DNA of 42,733 nt from Cyclospora cayetanensis (taxonomy: Eukaryota > Apicomplexa > Conoidasida > Eucoccidiorida > Eimeriidae), in NCBI RefSeq assembly GCF_002999335.1, contig NW_020312208.1, forward strand, positions 1-42,733, read 5' to 3'. How positions within the stretch are numbered: position 1 is the first letter of the stretch; every line of letters starts with the position of its first letter. The translations under genes and the position numbers were made by a program. Under the pieces are notes generated by a model, which did not search any database, was not told the DNA's origin, and saw only the letters and a program-made list of their open reading frames with translations. This document shows positions 22,454-34,878 of this stretch, piece after piece.

Positions 22454-22472
22454 TTTAGGGTTTAGGGTTTAG
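22454..22472 (+). repeat. Interstitial telomere-like repeat (TTTAGGG)
   Basis: Two full TTTAGGG units and a partial third. TTTAGGG is the telomere unit of Eimeria and other coccidians, and interstitial copies are reported to be common in Eimeria chromosomes. The tract stands alone in unique sequence about 100 bases upstream of the frame at 22558. Confidence 0.85.
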
Positions 22473-22557
22473 TTTTTGCTGTAAAACCTGCCAGTCCATT
22501 GGTTTCAGTTGGACGCGTCGGCGTCATTCTTGGCGACTGGTTTTCTTCTACCGTCTG

Positions 22558-22938
22558 ATGGCTTTAATTGCCGTAGTTGGAATCGCAGCGTCTCTACTCT
22601 TGCACTTGCTGATTCCTAGCTTAAGCTTTTTCCGCAACTATCGGTGTGGGAAGCGGGCGATTACTCTCCTTAGCGTCAACTTCACAATAATGATGTCCAT
22701 TATGGGGATAATGGCCATTATGCCAATAATGATGGCAGGGATCCTTGACGTGTTCGGGAATTTTTCAATTGCGGAATTCATGAGTCTGGGGAAGTGGGTC
22801 AGCAGACTGGGATTCCTCTCTAAACAGGGGCCTTGGTTAGTAGCCTTTCCCGCTAATCTCTGGCTGATAGTCTCATTCATCAGAAATGTATGGATTATTG
22901 CCGCTTTCAATGATTCATGCAGCAGGAGATGGAGCTGA
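22558..22938 (+). CDS. Possible membrane-protein exon, unrecognised
   Basis: An ATG-initiated frame begins MALIAVVGIAASLLLHLLIP, a signal-anchor-like hydrophobic segment, and has two further hydrophobic stretches (IMxIM-rich near residues 42-62, LWLIVSFIRNVWIIAAF near residues 101-117). The IM-rich part is an ATAATGG-type simple repeat that is open on both strands, so part of this frame may be chance. A minus-strand frame 22638-23165 covers the same DNA. No family is recognised, and the gene boundary with the next frame is unknown. Confidence 0.3.
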   Translation: MALIAVVGIAASLLLHLLIPSLSFFRNYRCGKRAITLLSVNFTIMMSIMGIMAIMPIMMAGILDVFGNFSIAEFMSLGKWVSRLGFLSKQGPWLVAFPANLWLIVSFIRNVWIIAAFNDSCSRRWS

Positions 22939-23097
22939 GAAGGAATTGCGGCTGTGGATAACTGCAGAACGTGGTACAGGGGCTCCGCTAGTTGCTCGAG
23001 CACAGTTGCACATTGGGGTAATTTCCATCGAAAGCAGTGCGCACCTGAAGCTGCGAACTCTAGCATTATTTGAAGGCATAAGCTGTGTTGGCTGCCC

Positions 23098-23562
23098 ATG
23101 TTGTTCTTCTTCGTCTCGGAGGAAAATACAAAACTTTCAGAGTCGGGGCTAATCAGCACTTGCAACGACGGAGAGGTGTTACTATCACAGAATTTCTTCC
23201 CGTTTACCCCTCAAAGTATAGATGGCAGCTGCTCGTTTCGTGACGTTCTGGTGTGTAGAGCGTATATAAATCTTCGTAATGCCCAAAACATTGATTGGAC
23301 ACAGTCGCCTCTGGACAAGTGCCTTGGCAGCAAGCCTGTTTCCGCCAATGCCTTTCACGACAGCCTGACGGAGAAGAGCGACCTGTACAGATATCTCATG
23401 GTATACGTGAAGGCGTGGAGTACTACACTCTTAACCGCCACATGCTTCTTGTTGTACGCTGAGCTCAGTTCAAAGTTTGACTCGGTATTTTTCCAGCCAA
23501 AAGGCAATCACGCCAATGTGCTCTTCCGGTTTGAAGCTCCTCAAACACCTTTCGCCGACTAA
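23098..23562 (+). CDS. Possible exon of an unrecognised protein
   Basis: A 154-codon frame with balanced composition, including LVCRAYINLRNAQNIDWTQS and KSDLYRYLMVYVKAW, followed by one hydrophobic segment (TTLLTATCFLLYAEL). It is longer and less repetitive than chance frames nearby and shares strand and hydrophobic character with 22558-22938, so both could belong to one multi-exon membrane protein. The ATG at 23098 falls in a hydrophobic run and need not be the true start. No homologue is recognised. Confidence 0.35.
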   Translation: MLFFFVSEENTKLSESGLISTCNDGEVLLSQNFFPFTPQSIDGSCSFRDVLVCRAYINLRNAQNIDWTQSPLDKCLGSKPVSANAFHDSLTEKSDLYRYLMVYVKAWSTTLLTATCFLLYAELSSKFDSVFFQPKGNHANVLFRFEAPQTPFAD

Positions 23563-24510
23563 GTGCAACAGATCTATTCCCATGTTTGATTGCCTTGCCT
23601 CTACGTATTTTAAGGCACCCGTTTGTCAACATTTACGCGATAGGCAAGTGAATCGACTCACATGGGTCTTTATGTTCTGTACTACAACTCGCAGCGCCAC
23701 ACACAGCACAGCTAGAAGTCAGTGGGTTCCTTGAGTCCAGAATAAGTGTTATGTGGATCAAGACGTGTATATACACAATAAACTAGTTTTTTCTAAGGGC
23801 GTTGCGTAGGCTAATAATGAAATAAATCCAGCGAAGATAATAAATCTTTTTGATGCCGCTTGGTGGCCCTGTTACCAGTAGTGGCGACAAAACTTTGGTA
23901 GCCAACAACTACAGCAAGTTGCAATCCATTTTTTGCAGTTCCGAGGGCAGAGTGAAGTGAGTCTCAATAAATTCTACTTACCGATTCCTTTGTGGTAAGT
24001 CCACAGTTGCATTGCGTAGATCACCCACATGCTGGGCTTCCTCTAGAGTTTGCTGTGTGCCAACTATGGCCTGTAGTTGAGTGGAGTCTTTCTAGAGTAT
24101 AATAGTGCATTCAAAAACCGTTAAACAGCAATAATAATAGTAGTGAGGTTTGTGCCTCATTTTGATTACGCTCTACCATGAAACTGGGTTGAGTGCTCAC
24201 AAAGGTTCTCAGAGAATATGCCTTCGTATGATGCAAACACGGACTTTTATTAATTTTGTCGTTTATACACTTATTTTGGGGAGCTGCGCCTTCTTCTTCC
24301 TCGCGGATGGATGTCTCTCACCAACCGAACATGTTGAACTAAGGGTCTATATCCATGGACTAGCTGGGTGCCAAAATGTAGCAGTATTTATAGGTGTTGC
24401 CAAGCACTAGAACTTTGATTTAGGCGTGCTAGTACTCAAATTCTGAGAAACTGTTGTCTTCAATGTGGTGCGAAGATTCAGTGTAGGGCAGCCGCGAAAA
24501 CCAGTGGGTG
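23563..24510. other. Interval upstream of the CC2D2A stop, one weak frame
   Basis: A plus-strand frame 24150-24410 has one hydrophobic segment (FVVYTLILGSCAFFFLADG) and stops at 24408. It may be an exon or chance. The right end should contain the CC2D2A 3' untranslated region. Confidence 0.3.
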
Positions 24511-27500
24511 TTAGTCAATTGTTCCAGCAAATAGCCATCCACTGTATAGACCACACGGATAAGGAAACAGCCTGACAACTAGACAGCCCATAGCAAACTC
24601 TTGTGCCTTGATCGGGCCTTGGAAGTCTGCAAATGAATGCCCTCTCCCTGAGGTGCCTTTAATAGATTGTCTACCGGTAGTTCGCCAGTCAAATACGCGA
24701 GCATCTATTAGCTGTGTTGCTAATTTTAGTGCATCTACTTCGACAAAATGATGAACGATGCCCCGTATTGGCCTTCCAGGGAATCTTGAGGAAATTAAGC
24801 GCCTCAATGTATCTTGCAGCATGTGTTCCGTAGTTCTTGTGGGGGAAGTCAAGCATGCCACTGCTTTGTCTGCCGTGTCAGCCTCGTATTGGGGGTTTGC
24901 CGCTATATGCTGCCACGAATTAGTGCACCGGGCTTCCTCGTAGCTTTCCAGAAGTTCGTACACAGCTTCATGAGGTTCAGCCGTAAAGAGCAGCTGTTGA
25001 ACGTAAGTGAGGTTCTCTCCATTGAGATCTTCTTGTCCTAGTTTAGATTCACTCGCTAGATATGCCTCGGCGTAATGCTCAATCAAAAATTGCTGTAGGG
25101 CACGTTGTAGATGCTGTTCAGCTTCCGCAAGGGTAGGCGGATCAGCCTCCTCATAATGCGTTTCCTTTCGGAAGGGGCTTACATGGCCTGCAGCGTGCAA
25201 AATGCAGAAACCGCCTTGCTTTGATTCATTTAGTGTAAAAAGTAGAAAGTTGGACCATACGACGTGCACGAAAAACAAACAGCTCTGGTAAACCAGCATG
25301 GCATCGGTTCCATTAGAGCGGATCTGCTTCTTGAAATGCCGCAAAGGCAAATGTCAGCTTACTTGTGGGAGGCACAAGATCCACTAAAGGGTCTTCAGTA
25401 CCCCAAATACCCATAACCTCGGCTGAGTTTACAGCACCTGCTTCGTCACACCTATCAGGGGCGCCCCTGCAAGGTGAGCCAGCTCGTGCTTCTGCTTCGA
25501 ATGTCCGTTCGTGAGCAGTCGTCGCTGCTTGCTGCCGATGGTTCTCGAGTTCTATCTGAAGAATGCCGTGTGAAAACGCCAATATGGCATCTGGCTGTCC
25601 GATATTGCAACGCGAGGCGATTGGACGTTTGGATCATGCAAAATTTTGCGATTGCATCGCCATTGCTTGCATTGTGGATTGCAAAACGATTGCTAATTTA
25701 GCGCCGATTGTGTCAAGCCTCCACTGTGGTTAGTGTTACACTCGAGGGGGATAGCCCTCGTTTTTTGGCACAAGGGTGTGCAAACACTTAGCCTAGAAAC
25801 GAAAGTTACAGTTCATCGAGAGCTTCCGCATGGTGGATGCAGCAATTTGAGAGTTGCCTTGTTAGCTTCTTTTACAGCAAGCACCATTGCTTATGTGCAC
25901 CTCTGTGGACCCCGTGTAGGTGAGCCAGGGTGAAACTCACTACGTCAGTAAATAGAGGAGCCCATTCACTTGGACTTTGTAGCGCGAAACGGCAAGACGC
26001 GAGAGTCACCACTTTACTCTTGGGTCGTAGCCGCCTAGAGGGAAAACAGGTAACTCAGCTCAATGGGGAGACCATTGTTTTTTGAATAGCCTGCAGTACT
26101 GTAAGTTTATTGGTGACCGCTTTCCTTGTTACCCCATTGGCACAGTGACAAAACTGGCTTTGCTAGAGCAGCGTTGGTACCTGTCGCAGCAGAGGATCCC
26201 AATGCATTTAATGCAACAGCCTAACCACAAAGTAGCCGATGCCACACTCTTTGCAGCTCTCTTTAGCGTGTGGCCTAGTGCAGGTAGCCCCAGACACCTC
26301 CAGCGGTGCTGCCTCCGTAGGCGGCTGCGGATAGACTGGCGAATGAGACTTTCATCGTCTAAGATATCAGGTGAAGCACTATATGGTGCGAACTCGTTGA
26401 GAGCTTGTCCATGAGCCCGTAAGACCACAGGAGCTGACATAGAGCTGTGGCGGCTATTTAGGCATCGCATGGGCTGCAGGTTGATATAGGCATTATTGCG
26501 CCCAACAACCAAGGAAAGATGCGATACCGGCCAAAGTCCATTTGTACTTTTCTGACTGGGGCCACCCAAGATGAAAGGAGAAGGATTACTTTCCGCAGCG
26601 TGAATTGTGCGCCATTCACTGATGAGCGCATTCTCATTGGTTTTCAGCTCGGCAAGGGCAACTTGGAGCTGCTGGACATCCTCCAACGCAGTTTTGCCCT
26701 CTGACGCGGTGCTTAGTTCACCGTTTAGCTGTTTTTCTTGGTACATGAAACATTGTAGCTTTTGCTCGATATTGCACTGCTGAACAGAAAGATATTGTTG
26801 AGCTGCATGAAGCCTAAAAGCCAGATGCTGCTGCAGGCGGTTGTGTTGAGCAGTTATGCCCTGCAGTGCCAGTAGAACATCAAGCTTTCGCCTCGAAAGG
26901 TTCTCGTCTTTTGAAAGCGACTGAGACTGTAGCTGCTGCTGCTCTTGCGGGTCGTCGTTGGAACTGATGCAGATAGCCTCTCCGGTAAGAGGATCCCAAA
27001 GCTGAGCTGCCCCCGATTGCGCTAACCGCAAGACAAGATGTCTCTCGCCCTCTCCGACAATGTGTCCTACAAGACGTGAGCAGGCGCCAATATAGCATAT
27101 TGGCAGTAAAAGCTTCTTCGAAGGCTATTCAGGGTGTAATTTCAAGGCTTATAAAACTACATGGATGGGTGGCTACTGCAAATTACATTGCACGGAAAGG
27201 GTCAGAACTGCAAGCGGTAACGTAAAGAACAGTGTAAACGCTTGCCTTGGACAATATAACAAGAGCACCCCGTCTGCATGCGCAGATCGAGTCCAATGAA
27301 GTAGCAGCAGAGAAGCAGGGCATGGACTCGGGCGGGGCAACAGCCAGCTTCCAAAGCCTGCTGAGGAGTCAGCCAAATAGGAATTTCCTCTGTAACCGGC
27401 ACACACAATGGCGAATGCCACCTGAGGAGCTTTTTGGGGGTGCTAAAAGGATGCACCATCTAGCTTGCCATGACTACCGATACGCTGTGCAATGCTACGG

Positions 27501-30500
27501 TGAACAGCTAATGTTGCCACCTGAAAGGGCGAAGTGCTCTAGCTTGCCTTTGAACACCTGAGAGTCGTCTACGCAGGGAAGGAGAGAAACAAATGCTGCG
27601 GTCTTCTCTAGACAGTACGGCTCAAATGGAACGGCCACAGATTCAGGTGGAAGTGCAGGAAACAATAGATCGCACAGCAGACGGAGAGACCCGAGGCTGT
27701 CCATTACTGAAGGGGAGCAAAAACTTGCACATCTTCAAGAGGGATCAATACGGGGGCGTAGAGTCCGTACCACTCCGTATTACGCGTAGAAATCGACAGC
27801 AGCAAAGTGCTTGGGGCCAGCTCACCGATGGAGGAAGGTACTGCCAGTGCACCACACCGCTGTGCCTTTTGGCGCCACTGCATATCGAGCGTAATAAGTG
27901 CCTGAATATCATGACCATCACTTTTGTCATGAAACGGCTGGCGCTGAAAATTCACGCTTTCAAGCAACTGCTGCCCAGGTTGTACTAGTCGCGTATCCAG
28001 GTTTTCAGGAAACAGCATGCGAGGAAAACCGCAGCCGATTGCTAATGCCAGCCCTCGGATTTCGATTTTGAGAGATATAAACATATCACATGGGGTTGCT
28101 ACGCATGCATGAGCTGCTCTTGAGTGTGGGGATACTGCACCGCCGGAGGCTGCGCTCGTTTTCTGTACCCCTCTATCATGACTGAGGAGTCCTCTGGGCT
28201 GCTGGAGACGAAAGCAGCCATTCAAGATACACAGGCAACAAGTGCCGTCCTCCGCAATGTGAATACGCCTTTCAAAAAGCTTCCGCAGCCTATTTCGCTG
28301 CTTGTAGGTACGAGGGATTGCATTTGCAAACGCAGCAGACTCCATTGAGGGAACAGCAGTTTCCGTAGCAGAGAGAAGTAGCGAACTCCACGCCAAATCC
28401 AAAGACCCCAAAAGGATACTTGGCTCCTCTCTGAGAGTATCTTTATAATCCTGCTGGTGCAATGAGTTGTGCCGGGTGCAGGCGATACTATCGGGTAGCC
28501 GCATTTCGTCAAAAACAGAAATGTATATGCGGCCACGCTGTTTGTACAGCCGCGCTATATCGTAGCATTGAACTCCAGATAGGTCGAAGGATAGAGCCTG
28601 GGAAGAAAAACCGGAGTAAGACTTGTAGCGGTTGTACACTATACTATCGTAGGATAGATTATATCGGCCAGCATTTTCAAGGCGTAAAGAGGGAGTGTTA
28701 CCTGATCGATGAAAGGGTTCTCGCCTTCTGCTGATCTGGTAGATGAAGAAATGTCAACCCCAATCTCCGGTAAACTAATCCGTACCACGACTTTTGGGCG
28801 GCTAATCTGAAGTACATTTATAGCTGAAGCTGCCTTAGTGCAGATTTTAGCAGCAGTTGCTGTTGAGGGAATAGCCTTTTCATAGACAGCAAAACCTACG
28901 CATCCCTGGGGTCTATAAGCCGGCTCAGAGATATTGCAGCATTGCCTGTGCCACTCGTTAAGATCTGCTGGTAGCTGACGTCGCGGCACATTGTACAGCC
29001 TTCGAACCTACGGCCAAGGTACCGAGGAGAAAAGAAAGAAACAGTAATACTTATCCAGTATCCGAGTGATTTACTAGCGCATGATTAAAGCCCATAAAAT
29101 AGCAGTAAGACAATGCACCACTAAAACATGCGGCAGGCACCGGGGTACGGAGGTAGGCAGGCACATTGCAGCAGACAAGTGTACAGAGAAAGAGATACTT
29201 GAAACCATTGTCCTTCCGATAACTTGAATCTGCTCTGAAGTAACGTGAAACGGGTAGATATGTAGACAGACTCCGGCAAGAAGCAAATCAAGGAACACAG
29301 CAGACAAGGGAAGGAAGAAGCGATGGCCTTACAAAAGCCCTAACTTCGGTCGTGGGCGTATGACTGGAGGACGAAGATTTCTGAGGAAGTTTCTCGTCCT
29401 TCGCCTCCCATAAATATGACCGACGGCTCATTTGCTCTTGCTTCTCCTTCCTCATGATGCGTTTCTTTAAAAGTAGAGGCAGGACTACATGCGACATGTA
29501 CTGACATATCCTAAACGGATCACATAGCTGCCACAATCCTCTAGATCCCGGAAAGGCTATCGGATTGCGGACCTCCTTAACCACTAAACAATAGGGGATA
29601 ATAGGTCTCTCAAGCGGCATGTGAAGCTGCTGCGCTACGGAGCAGTCAGAGTCAGCTTGGTGAACGCGAGATGGCAATGCCTGCTGCTCTTCAGAATCCT
29701 TTTTCAATCCTAACGTAGCTGCAGCCTCATCTTCAGGCCAGGGTATCAACAGCTTTGCAGCTGCTGTGCCGGTCGTGGTGAGCAAATAATACCGTAGCTT
29801 GCGTTCATAGTAGCCTCCCTACAACGCAACCGCGCAGCATCTACCTACAGTGCCAGCCTGAGAAATAGCTACTTCTTGGCGTCCCATTTGAGCCAGCTGC
29901 GTTCAAGAATGAACAAAAAGAATTCAACATATTGAAAGGGCGGCATCAATAGTTGTCAAAGTGTGTGGCCGGTGTGTGGTTCCTCGCACCCAGCAGGCGT
30001 GTGGCTTGCACTGAGCCAGAGAATATTTTAGCGAGAAGACTGTCTGAGGATTTTGTGGATATCCCTTGAAAACAGCTTGAAGGATGGTTTCCATGTCCGT
30101 TCCGGGGAGTTGCTCGGAGAGTGTTCCTGCGTGAAGGCGCTGCATCGTTAGACATAGCCTGAAAGACGTTTTCAGCTTTGAGAGCGGGTACAGCTGGACC
30201 CTCGAGTGAGCAAGGAGACTCAAAGCACGGAGCGAAGGTGAGCCCCCACTCGTATTTCCGGCAGATACACCAGTTGGGGCCTCGTGAAGCTGTACGGTTG
30301 AGAGAGAGGTGACATGCGGTGCTAGAGCCGTTTCACGCAAAACAAGCCTCCGCCTTTTATAAACATTTTCTGCGGCTTGAGCGGCTTGTGCCTCTAATTT
30401 CGACTTGTGAACTGCTATCCATTCGACACCTGCATTCAATGTAAATACAGCCAGGTGCTGAAAGTGCAGAAAGGCTCTATCTTTTTAAAATCCACTCTCA

Positions 30501-33500
30501 CAGACGCAAGCTCCGGGCTACACTGCTGTTCCGCAGCAGATCTGAAGTCATTTTTAGCTTGAAAAGTTCCAAGGAACATAAGATTCCCCTCTAGCCCAGA
30601 CGATAATGGAAGGCAGAAGCTGGTGATATTTGCTGGGGCCAAACGCATACCAGCAGAACAGATGCCTCTCGGTCTATCGTGGCCTTGTGCAAGCGCCGTA
30701 ATTATAATTCGAAGCTTAGCAAAGCCTCTTACGTGCCGACAATGTCTAAAAAGCCAAGTTCATAAACACAAACAGACCAACAAATGTGATACTGGAAACT
30801 TGAAGAGGCTACTACTAGTTTTTTTATCCCTGATATCAGATGGATGCGAGGTGTGGAAAGTTTCAAGTTCTGAATGAATTTCGTCATACTTTGTTGCAAC
30901 CAAGAAGGATTGTGAGCTAGTCGGGGAAACTTCCTTGTCCTTGTTTTCTCCCAAACCAGTTGATGATACCTTGGATGAGAAAGAGCCCGCGAAAAAGTCT
31001 TCCGACGCAGATGCAGAACTAGAGGTGCCTAGGCATTGTGTTGTGGCCTTACAGGACTTTGACCTAGTGCTACGAAGCAGTGCAGTATCTGGATGCTGCT
31101 CCGCAAATTTTGTCTTCGCAGTAGCACAGGTTATACTCTTGCCAATTTCAGAATCCATTCCATAACTTTTGGAGTTTCCATGCGTTGACTCTGTGTGGAC
31201 GCGAGCCGCATGAGCCCCTCTTTGATTTTTGCCTACAACTCTCCCAAGCGGCCAGCATGACCGGGCAATGGTTGATGCATGAGAATCCTTCCGATGGCAT
31301 ACTGGTTCTTGTTCAGTTCCCGCATCTACGGGTGGAGCAGCTGCTGCACTTGCAACTGCAGCAGCAGAAGCAGCTGCAGTTGTAGGCAGAACACCACGAG
31401 GCACAGCATGGTTGCGCTGCTCTGCTTTAAGGCTGGACGCTGCAGTGACTTTTCTGAGAACATCTGCGGAAGAGTTTTGTGAGACCGCGGGGGCTGCCGA
31501 GGTGTGGATATTGAATTGACGATGGCTATTCAGCTCTGTATCTCCGGCCGATGGTGCCTGAGGGGAGACAACTGAAGGCAGTGAGTGCAGTAACATTTCT
31601 TGTGGCCTCCATACAGTGGAATTTACGGTGAATCCCTTTGTCAACGGTTGGTGCAATGGTTCCCCTGCAACACGCTGTCATTCGGGGACTGGGAATACTT
31701 AGCCCGACGGGAAGCCTGTGCAACATGGGAGTGCTGCTGTACAGTTGCATCCGTTTCTCCTTTCGTAGAATTGAAGGGCAGGTCAAGGCAGAGTGCCACC
31801 GGGGACGAAATAGCGGTGCTCGAGTTTTCGGGATCGGCATAACTTCCACTCAGGAGTTCAAAGGCCAGCTTCTCAAGCTGCTGCGATAGTGGAACGTCGA
31901 CCCTGGCCTCCACTGGCTTTGAAAGACCTAAAGCAAGTCATGAGGTGTATTTTTGGGCAGTGATGAAGGCACGCCAAGTCGCCATTCCCCACCCCCCGCT
32001 TCTTTTTGCGCCAGCTTTTACGCACTTTAAGTGTAGTGCAAACCCTGAACACTGCCAGATACTTTGACTTCTCCTACCAGGATGAGTAGCCCCAATATGG
32101 AGAGATATGGAAGAAAGGGGTTCGCCGATCGTGGCTTGAAAGGAGGCCACCACCGATTCCGTCTGAAGCTGCTGCCCTTGTCGCACAGGCAGAGCCTCAA
32201 GCGGCAGTGAAGACGCCACGGAAGGTATTGTAGACGTTGAGAAAAAAGGAAACTGCAACGCGATGTTTTGCTGACATCCGACAGGCCTGCCGTTGATCTG
32301 GCAAGAGACTGCAGCTGAAAGGCGCTGGCAGAGAAAGCGTCTAAATTGCTCTCGCGAAGGCAAATATTTGTCTGCGTGCCCGCGTTCCTGCTGATCTTGT
32401 GAAGCCTCGATGCTCAGCGTATCATGGGGGTCTCTTACACGTTCCTGCTCGCAGTCACAAACCAGCCATCGCGAAAAACTCCGCCACGGTTTCTTGACAG
32501 ATAATGAACGCTCATTTCTTTAGGACTCCCTCAACGCTAGCTAAGTTGCACTATTCCATTCCCACCAGTGGATCTGGACTGGTGGCGTTTGCGATGCGAA
32601 CGCATTTATTTCAACAGCTATAGCGGATGCACTGGTGCGCTTGCAGTCTGCTTTACGTTAGCAGGCCACAGCGGTAAGCCAATTGGGTTCACCTTAGTAG
32701 ATATAAGCATTAAGGAAAAGGAAACTCCGGGCCTACGGACAGGCCCAATTGAAAGTTTGCTGAGGATCGAAGAAATAACCTGGAAAATATCGAGGTTGGC
32801 CAGCTGCTGCGAGTTCAAAGTGTCAACAGCGTACGCCAGTGACTCTTCTAGCTCGGCTGTTACTTCTTCTACTAACTGCTGCTTGTCTGCAGCCTCATCC
32901 CGTCTGCATTTTCATACATCAACTACAAATATATGGCTTTGTTTGGCAAGCAGGCTTAACTAGGCTGGCGATTCAACGGGCTAAATTACTGGCAGCGCGC
33001 ACCAGTTGGAGCTATTTTCGTGTGGATATGAATGCAGGTGCTTACGAGAGGAGCATTAGCTGCAGCTCAAGACCAGTGGAGGCGAATTTCTGTTTTTTGC
33101 GTTGCTGTTGTATTAGCTCCCACAATCCCTCCACAACTGCATGAGCTGAAACGAGCTGCTTCCATTCTTGGTCACGCTGTACGCGTAGGAGACGCCTTTG
33201 TTGCATGTGATTTAACCACTCCTTCCAAATCTGAATACCCACAAATCAAGCGAAAACTATATTTTTAGCCCTTCTCGTAGACCAAATGTGCCAGTGCCTC
33301 GCCAAGCTCGCTCTAGCAGTTAATGCAAAACCTGTTCCGGCCTTAAAGAAAACAGCCATATGACACGAAGTGGCCCGAAATGGCAGTAACAGTACGAACT
33401 TGAGGGTGCTCCAGCTTTAAATTGTAGAGCCTGTTTTTGACGCTTTGCAGTTGCTGCAGAACTTGTGGGAGCATATGTAGCTCTCGTAACAAGAGCACTT

Positions 33501-34660
33501 GCTGCTGATCAGGTGGTTGTGTTTGGAGGTACACCGAGACGACTGCTACTGCTGCCTGCAGAAGAGGACGAAGATCCTGTGGAGCCCCACATCTTTTTCG
33601 CATTTCTTTGGATAACTGAAGGCAACTGTGGAGCCTGGCAGTGAGCTGGTCCACACCAGCAGAGCGCGCAGTGTACGCGTACGCTTCCCATGCAGAAAGT
33701 AGCTCCCGTGCTAAGGTATCTTCCTCTAAGAACAAGTGAAACTCATCTAAGGAAAAATGAAGGAGCTCTACTGCCACTCTAAAAGAGCGTCCCTGTGAAG
33801 GCATGGAGTACACCTCTGGCCACCAGCGATGTAACGAAAAACTTGGTAGACAGCTGAAGAGGGAAAACGCCAGGGGTGCAAAGCTCTTATAATTATCGGG
33901 ACTGATAGTATTATGAGCACGAATAAAGCTAAACACGTGAACGTAGGCTCTTTGCATTACTGCTCTGGGGTGTTCGGCGAGCAGAAGGTGCGCGTAATGG
34001 TCGAGGACCGAAGTCGCACGGGCATCGTGCTTCACGGTCACTCTGGAATCATTGGGGGAGATATTATTCAACGATTCAATCTTGCCACCGATTCTAAGGG
34101 GAAAAGCGTGGGCCGCACCTTGTGCGCCACCACCAGCACCAACTGACTGGTGTGTGGTAGCAGCAGATGCATACGAATACTTTGTATCATCTTGCATTGC
34201 AAGTGGGTCACAAGACAGACCTGTGGCCTGCTGGACCCTCCACGCTGCCTCGTGCAGTAAGTGACGGAAGATGAAATAGTGTGCGAAATGCCGTTCGCAG
34301 GTTGTATATCTGGATACACTCGAGACGCAGCGATCACAGGTAGGCTGAATTAGGGGCCCCACAGCGCTGTGCACCACCCTCCTTAGCGAGGCCACTTCGT
34401 TCGAGAGATAATGGGTCTGCCTTTTGTATAATTGAATTTTTCGATCTGTGAACGGGATACGAGCATAGCAACCCCAAGGGGCGCTGGCCCCTTCTCCCTC
34501 CTTGGCTGCCACATCATGAAGGGATTCTAAACATACGCTAGAAGCCCCTTCAGATGATATACTAAAAGGAAGAATCTGAAGCAAAGGGGGAATACTCAGA
34601 ATCCGGTCGTTTTGTTGCATGTGAGTTCGCTCTTGGTTGTCAGTTTGATCCCAGGTGACC
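24511..34660 (-). CDS. CC2D2A: CC2D2A-type coiled-coil and C2 domain protein, ciliary transition zone
   Basis: Component of the MKS/B9 transition-zone complex at the base of cilia. Well-supported exons (descending, phases matching): 34660-33400, 33230-33046, 32903-32657, 32492-32078, 31927-~31650; later 28702 (lower end), 28597-27826, 27706-27521, 27389-27246, 27066-~26150; the terminal exon ends at the stop at 24511. Landmarks in the order of the animal protein: coiled coil (EWLNHMQQRR), first C2 (SCQINGRPVG ... ATHPGLSKPVEARVDVPL), a region with LPGTDMETILQAVFKGY, second C2 (AEGENPFIDQALSFDL, GRIYISVFDEM, NGCFRLQQP), then the transglutaminase-like region (VMDSLG, TAAFVSLLP, HALLLCCYF, LWDPLTGEA, VVGRNNAYINLQP) and a C terminus with FPGRPI and LFPYPCGLYSGW. 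Lineage-specific inserts include a Gln-rich coiled coil near 26.6-26.9 kb and a Ser/Ala-rich stretch 30.8-31.6 kb. Introns between 25.3-26.1 and 29-31.6 kb are not fully resolved; the true start may lie upstream. Confidence 0.87.
27067..27245 (-). other. GC-AG intron in CC2D2A
   Basis: The exon ending at 27246 reads ...CYIVQ plus G, then CAAG|gcaagc, which is the consensus of the GC donor class. The acceptor is CTTGTAG before 27066. Splicing yields IVQGHIVGEGERHLVL, aligning without gaps to LLMGNAIPEGPTAYVL of animal CC2D2A. No GT donor in the neighbourhood gives a usable phase. Confidence 0.75.
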
Positions 34661-34878
34661 CTACACCAGAATGTCGAGATGAGTCGCTGTAGAGTACAGC
34701 GAAGACGTCATCGTAGAACAGACGGCATCATAAAATCTAGAATATATAGATGAAAAAAGAGCATTTTTGTGCTTTAATGCGGCAACAAAACTACAAAGTC
34801 TGCGGGAAACACACAGTGCAGTCCTTCATTTGGTCAACTCACAGTCCATGTGGCTATCCTCTGTCGCGTAGCCTGCTT

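Noticed and set aside
22638..23165. 175-codon minus-strand frame
   Set aside because: Overlaps the plus-strand frames, includes the palindromic IM repeat and shows no motif; coding status on either strand is uncertain, and this one has the weaker start.
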